Part shown: piece after piece, positions 59,047-64,000 of the stretch
Layout: each line of letters starts with the position of its first letter
How positions within the stretch are numbered: the stretch's first letter is position 1
Origin: Panulirus ornatus
Taxonomy: Eukaryota > Arthropoda > Malacostraca > Decapoda > Palinuridae
Assembly: GCF_036320965.1 (NCBI RefSeq)
Contig: NC_092240.1
Coordinates: 6,984,001-7,048,000, forward strand
Length of the DNA stretch: 64,000 bases
Direction of reading: 5' to 3'
The notes under the pieces: model-generated
What the model saw: only the letters and a program-made list of their open reading frames with translations
Databases searched by the model: none
What the model was told of the DNA's origin: nothing
Position numbers and translations under genes: made by a program

Positions 59047-59309
59047 AATAATCCTCGGAAACATGTGTTTGGCGATCCAACCTACGGTTGCACCAACAGT
59101 ATTAATCCCCGACACCCACACTCGATGTTCGGCGGTGTAGCTCAGAAGCTACTTCCATGATTATAGGCGACTTCACAACTTCCGTAAAAGGCGCTGCTCT
59201 TACAGACTTATCCTCTGAGTCCAACAGCTTGGAGGAGACAGAGGTTAGAAGCTTCCGACCTGTAATAGCTACGTCTCTCAGACCTGACCTTACTACCTAT
59301 TAAATACGG

Positions 59310-59321
59310 GGGGGGGGGGTA
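59310..59321 (+). repeat. Poly-G run
   Basis: About 12 consecutive G in an otherwise unassigned stretch. Confidence 0.9.
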
Positions 59322-59689
59322 ATCACGACTCAAGCCGCCCTGTTAATTGATGCTGAGTTAGGCTATGATTATTGAAGACCATCGCGGACGGTAGGCACCA
59401 GCTAACAAATGGACGGGGCAACGTTTTGCTTGTCCATTATGCATCATCAGGGCCGGGGTCCAGGCCCCGCATAACCCTAACTCCATGGGTCGAACGAGGT
59501 CGTGCTGGCAATGCTGCAGCGGCCTCTGACATGACATAAGGCAATATACTGAAGTGACGAGATTTTTAGAGATGTAAGCGGGACATCTCTAATAATGAAA
59601 AAGTGTATCACCAGGCTTCTGGAAACATCTAGAATTAAAGTAGCAAGGAAGGGACTCGATAAGATATTCCTAATGTAAAGTAAACAATG

Positions 59690-59885
59690 GTAAAAAGGCG
59701 TGTACGTGATAGATTGGAACGATATGGTATACAAGGAGCGACATGCTGCCAGTGGACTGAAGCAGTCGGGGAAAACATGAAAAGGCCTGTGGGGCCTGGT
59801 TGTGTTTTAAGCCTTTTTATTTTTCTTAACTTGTTCCTGGCGCTACCTCGGTAACGCAGGAAGCGACGAACATGATAGTAAAATC
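59690..59885 (+). mobile_element. RTE-like LINE, short 3' end
   Basis: Contains a RDRLERYGIQG-equivalent block (ATTGGAACGATATGGTATAC), UTR (GGGGCCTGGTTGTG) and the tail GCGCTACCTCGGTAACGCAG. It is the only copy seen on the far side of GINS3. Confidence 0.8.
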
Positions 59886-60144
59886 CTGAATTATTAATCC
59901 TTGCAAGGGAAAATATTAGAGATAAAATACTTGAAAAGATGGAAAAGTTTATGCTCAGCAAGTTAATGCACAAGACTTACTATAACACAGAAACGTAGGG
60001 GTAGAACTGAATAAAATTATGTCAAAAGCATTCACGAAATCAATCATTCGTACTTCACACTGATATGGGATGACACTCCCAATTCACATCATCATTATGC
60101 ACTGAACGACAATGTATATGACAGTTTAGTGTACAGTTGTCGGT

Positions 60145-60148
<4 letters not shown>

Positions 60149-60221
<73 letters not shown>
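60149..60221. repeat. (TA)n microsatellite
   Basis: About 36 uninterrupted TA units. Confidence 0.99.
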
Positions 60222-60223
<2 letters not shown>

Positions 60224-60880
60224 AATGACATATTTCTCTTGTGTCTCCCCTGATGATGTGATTATTAAACGAAAGTGCACTTGAGAACTTATTGTGTTTC
60301 ATTTTCCTCGTGGACTCGTAGGAATATATCAATATATGACCACCGCTATACATCTCTTTCATGGCGCACCCGGTCGTGGGTTACTAAGGTCAGAGAGAGT
60401 CGTACGAGCCTGACCTGACCTCAACGCCACACCAGGGCAATAACGGTTTCGCTTGGCTCATCTTAGTGTATTTAGTGATGGACTGTCTATAGTACTACCT
60501 TGTTTAAGAGTGTTCTGCGTTTTTTTTTAGTGTGTTTTTATATATCTCTGTATCCTTACTTTCTATTTAGGTTGTAGCTCAAACTATCCGTCATGACTTA
60601 ATTTGTATGGCTTACAATGTTTTCCCTTACTTCTCATGTTCTACGTACTGTAGTTTTTCCAAATTTGTTTTTATACACGTTTGCGTTTTACATTTCTCAT
60701 TCAAGTTTGTTTTGACGAAGTTTTTTTCCTAGCAGATTCTTGATGATACTTCTGTGAAGGCGAAAGCTTGAATGAAATAAAATGGTTAATTTTGGACAAT
60801 TGGTGTTTGAGCACCCACCTAATGGAAGAATGATTTTGAGAAAATTAGAGAACATGAAAATATCAATAACTAAATATGTA

Positions 60881-60885
<5 letters not shown>

Positions 60886-60931
<46 letters not shown>
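60886..60931. repeat. (TA)n microsatellite
   Basis: About 22 TA units, roughly 670 bp after the first tract. Confidence 0.98.
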
Positions 60932-60933
<2 letters not shown>

Positions 60934-63163
60934 CTGAGGAGAACTGGTGGTACCCTTGAGATGTTCATGTTTTCCTATACCGCTAGTCTGGCCGCTGGCC
61001 CAGAGCTGCCAACCGTAATATACTATTGACTGGCATTTAATGTAGTGTTATTTTTCTTAGATATTTCTATCTTAAGTCAAAATATCATAGAAAGAAAAGT
61101 AGGTCTAGCGTCGTGTTCTCAAAAGTTATGAAAAATAATTCAATAAATCAGTAAAAGCCCTTCATTACGGCAAAATGTCTGTTTATTTATTTTGATGGGG
61201 TTGGTACGCGTCAGCTGCAGGGCCTGATGTTTCTCGCGAGAGAAGGAAACTGAGGTTGGACGTTCGTGGAACTTTGAACCATATTTTGTAAATAGAGGTA
61301 AATGAAGAATATTATTCAAACAGATGTTTACGAAGGGTACATGATCAAGTTGATAGGGCACTCGGGTAGCCCATTAACCTTTTGGAAATCAAGGAGAGTG
61401 AAGTCGGTTTCATCTCAGGGTGTCTGAAATGGTTTTGCTCCAGCTTACAAAGGTTCATTGCTGTAATGAGAGTTTGACATCACTATTATGTGCAATTAAC
61501 TGAAGCTGGCTGCAGTATCAAGCAGAGTATTGATGAGTTACAGGGAAGTATATTCCATAGTGACGCTTGTTTATTGCTAATAAACATTGTAATTATCCAG
61601 ATTTCCATAAACTTCAGATTCCCTTGAAATATGTGCTGCTGAAACCATGACCTAATCGTCAGAAGCGTAACTGTGGGAAAGATGAAAACAGCTTAGTCGG
61701 TCTAGCAGAGCTTTGTAGTTACTTTGAGCTGTACTTTGCCAGCATATTTCTTTTCCTTATTAAAAGAATAAAGACCAGAGCAGGTAACTGGTTGCAGATG
61801 TCTGGAAGTGCAGGAAGTGGCAGAGTTGAGCTCATGTAAGACCTTAGGGTTTTATTTCGTATATCAGTTATCTGTCTGGTGAAAGGATTTCATTACCATA
61901 TTTTACAAGTCTAATCTAGCTTAACCCAACTTTTAGCCTAAATATATAGCTTAACAAAACTTCCACTTCAGACACATTGGGAGATGTGAACTTTTCTTAT
62001 GTGGTACCAGACCTTGCATTAAATTAGGAATCATTTATTTGTTCTAAACACACCTCCTCTTTTTTAGAAAATGATAATTTATCAGTTTGCCTTTGCATTG
62101 AAATGAGCTTTAGATGTTAATTGCTTTTCTCTGTAATGTGTGTGTAGTGTTTAAGGATATATTATGAGCTGCGGGGTGTAGTTTAGGGCATGACATGTTG
62201 CCATATTGGATGAGGCAATTGTCTTGAGGGCTAAAAGTATAATGGAATGTATTGTGTTTATTATTATTGTAAAAGAATGTGATTCTCATAAACAATCTAC
62301 AGATCTTATGAAAACAAAGCCTCACCCAACCTTAGCAAATGGAGAGTCATCATATTGTTTAGGTTTCCAAGAAGTGTATATTTTCCATTTTAGTTTGAAA
62401 ATAATTGGTTCTTTTTTGTCACTTTTTAATCATTACAAAATCATGACGTTTCATTGCATCTTTAAAGCAACATCTGATGGTAGGAATACAATATGAAGAC
62501 AGAAATAGGGTTCTTGTAGTCTATTGCCTGCAGGATTACAGTAACTTCCTCAAGTGTAACAGATTTCTTGCTCCTTAATTCTCATTATGATGAATAAACT
62601 CTACAGTATAGAGTACTGCTGTTACATTTTGGGGAATTTTAGCTTTGCATACTGACTTTACAGAGTTGATTCCAAGGCATTCCATCTAGCCAGTTATTCT
62701 TTATTGACCTCATAACTTGATCCACTTGCCATAGTGTTGATTCTCCTTTCCTCTTCCACAGCTATTACTTTGGTTTCTGCTTCAAAGTATGGCAGTGATG
62801 TGAAGCAATATCATCACATGATTGCTGTACTATGGGGCTGTTGGCTGTTCATAGTTGGGCCTTTGCAAAGTGTTTCTTTTCCAAAATGGCTAAGATTCGG
62901 AACTTACTTTTTTCTCGTTATTCCTGACAGATATAACTTAACCCCTTTTTAAGAGATACATTTTCCACTTCCTTGAATTTTTTGATTTTTCACATTTTTC
63001 TTCGTCCTTCCATATAATTTTTTATCTCCTATACCCTTATGTTTTTTAAGGTTCATCTGCAATGAACTCGTTTTTCTCTTGCATTTTACCCTTAGCATTA
63101 AGAAAATACTTAATGATTTGAAAATAATCATGCTTATATCACATATTGCTGTAAGTGTAAAAT
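60932..63163. other. Unassigned intergenic or intronic stretch
   Basis: No exon, RNA gene or known repeat could be supported. A 72-codon open frame at 62734-62952 follows an acceptor-like CTCTTCCACAG but has no recognisable similarity. Confidence 0.4.
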
Positions 63164-63189
63164 ATGAAGCCAGGTTTAAAGATTGAAAA

Positions 63190-63355
63190 GACTTCACCCA
63201 GAGTTGGTTATGAGACATCCCTCACTAGAAATGGGGTTGGAGGGGACCTAACCCATATTACAAGGACTTTTCTCTCAGAGTTGGTGTTCCACAGTTATGA
63301 GACATTCCTCACTAGAAATAGGGTTGGGGGGGACTTTACCCATATTCCAAGGGAA
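63190..63355 (+). repeat. Imperfect tandem duplication (about 95 bp unit)
   Basis: GTTATGAGACATCCCTCACT at 63207 and GTTATGAGACATTCCTCACT at 63293 start similar stretches. Both continue AGAAAT(G)GGGTTGG...GGGGAC...ACCCATATT.CAAGG. Confidence 0.85.
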
Positions 63356-63448
63356 TATATCCCATGCTCGTAGGACAAACCATAAGAACCATAAGGAGAG
63401 AAAACAACTTACTTTATTGGTTGCAGAAAGACATGTATCCAGGTAACT

Positions 63449-63532
63449 TAGTATTTCACTTAAAATGTAGATTAGTGCATATTTGAATCAATATTTCACT
63501 TAAGATGTAAATAAGTGCATGTTTGAATCTTT
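63449..63532 (+). repeat. Short tandem duplication (about 42 bp unit)
   Basis: TATTTCACTTAAAATGTAGA and TATTTCACTTAAGATGTAAA, each followed by a GTGCAT.TTTGAATC block. Confidence 0.85.
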
Positions 63533-63671
63533 GTTTCAAAGTCATTTAGGAAGTTTTCTTATGTTGTTTTGCTGATGATGGTGAAAGAAAGGTTTGAGTG
63601 TGAAAAAGGTGCATTTTTCTCAAAAAAAGCTATGCTGATCTATTATTAAACTGTTTGCTCTTTTTATGCAG

Positions 63672-63750
63672 ATTATGGTATGACAATGGAGACAGATGGT
63701 AGTGTAAGCAGACTTGCCCCAGAACAACATATTAATGGCAGCAATAGCAG
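63672..63750 (+). CDS. Putative coding exon of an unidentified gene (partial)
   Basis: The acceptor CTCTTTTTATGCAG and donor-like GTTAGG bracket 79 bp with an open frame. From the ATG at 63680 it reads MTMETDGSVSRLAPEQHING and then SNS, ending two bases into a codon. The frame stays open upstream to the acceptor. The MTME start is shared with vertebrate CREB1 and the residues look like a flexible N-terminus, so a CREB-type transcription factor is one guess. Four residues are too few to name the gene. Downstream exons would lie beyond the window. Confidence 0.3.
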
Positions 63751-64000
63751 GTTAGGAATTATCTTTTGTATGAGTCTTGCTAAGTAGAGTGTCTGTCATC
63801 AATGGTTTCATTATGAACTTGCAGGTAATGTTAGTTACAAGGTACCATAAGAGTCAGGCCATTTATTGTGTATAAGGTAACAACAAAATACTGCATGCTA
63901 GGTCCTCATTAACTGTAAATGGGGGAGACCCCTTGTTGAAATATTTTGTTTACCATGTAGGTTCTTCTTATCTGAAATCTGATTCTTTTATAAATTGTTT

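Noticed and set aside
58807..59121. 104-codon minus-strand open frame
   Set aside because: Overlaps the half-site cluster, contains a long F run from an A-rich tract, and resembles no family.
59131..59205. tRNA-like start GGCGGTGTAGCTCAG
   Set aside because: No anticodon arm, no B-box and no closing acceptor stem downstream.
60126..60362. Open frame with a long IY repeat
   Set aside because: Direct translation of the TA microsatellite.

Overview
The window is nuclear DNA from a eukaryote, most likely a decapod crustacean. The evidence is GT-AG introns spread over tens of kilobases, metazoan-type orthologues, many decayed non-LTR retrotransposons, and interspersed repeats with a tail reading roughly GCTACCTCGCTAACGCGGGA that I associate from memory with lobster, crayfish and crab genomes. 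I see no prokaryotic, organellar, viral or CRISPR signal.

Two protein-coding genes can be assembled exon by exon. (1) ALG9, plus strand, 1799-43640: 13 coding exons join in phase to 604 codons plus stop. It encodes the ER alpha-1,2-mannosyltransferase that adds mannoses to the lipid-linked oligosaccharide for N-glycosylation. (2) GINS3/PSF3, minus strand, 55652-52966: four coding exons join in phase to 205 codons plus stop. It encodes a subunit of the GINS complex of the replicative CMG helicase. The genes converge, with about 9.3 kb between their stop codons. I see no functional link between them. A probable small exon of an unidentified third gene lies at 63672-63750 (plus strand).

The ALG9 gene spans about 42 kb although its coding sequence is only 1.8 kb, because its introns are full of retroelements. 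The dominant family is an RTE-like LINE (endonuclease, RT with FADD, a C-terminal block with GRPNWRWKDG, and a TG/TA-rich 3' UTR). Its copies range from near-identical and still open (33402-34615 and 38193-40440) to heavily decayed. Several have clear target-site duplications. At least two other LINE families (Jockey-like and CR1-like), a tRNA-derived SINE, and two non-autonomous elements ending in a version of the same tail as the RTE-like LINE are also present. The likely system here is one LINE reverse transcriptase with a set of short elements that carry its 3' tail, plus 'tail-only' insertions of about 60-80 bp.

Layout: 1-1798 upstream of ALG9; 1799-43640 ALG9; 43641-52965 intergenic, mostly AT-rich with old repeats; 52966-55652 GINS3; 55653-63671 mostly non-coding, with a GC-richer zone (about 56900-60450) holding a TATA-like box, a cluster of AGGTCA half-sites and two long TA tracts; 63672-64000 putative exon and flank. 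Stretches not listed as features (for example 17001-17530, 18026-19258, 23700-24480) showed nothing I could support. All repeat family names come from protein-level resemblance read by eye, not from a database search.
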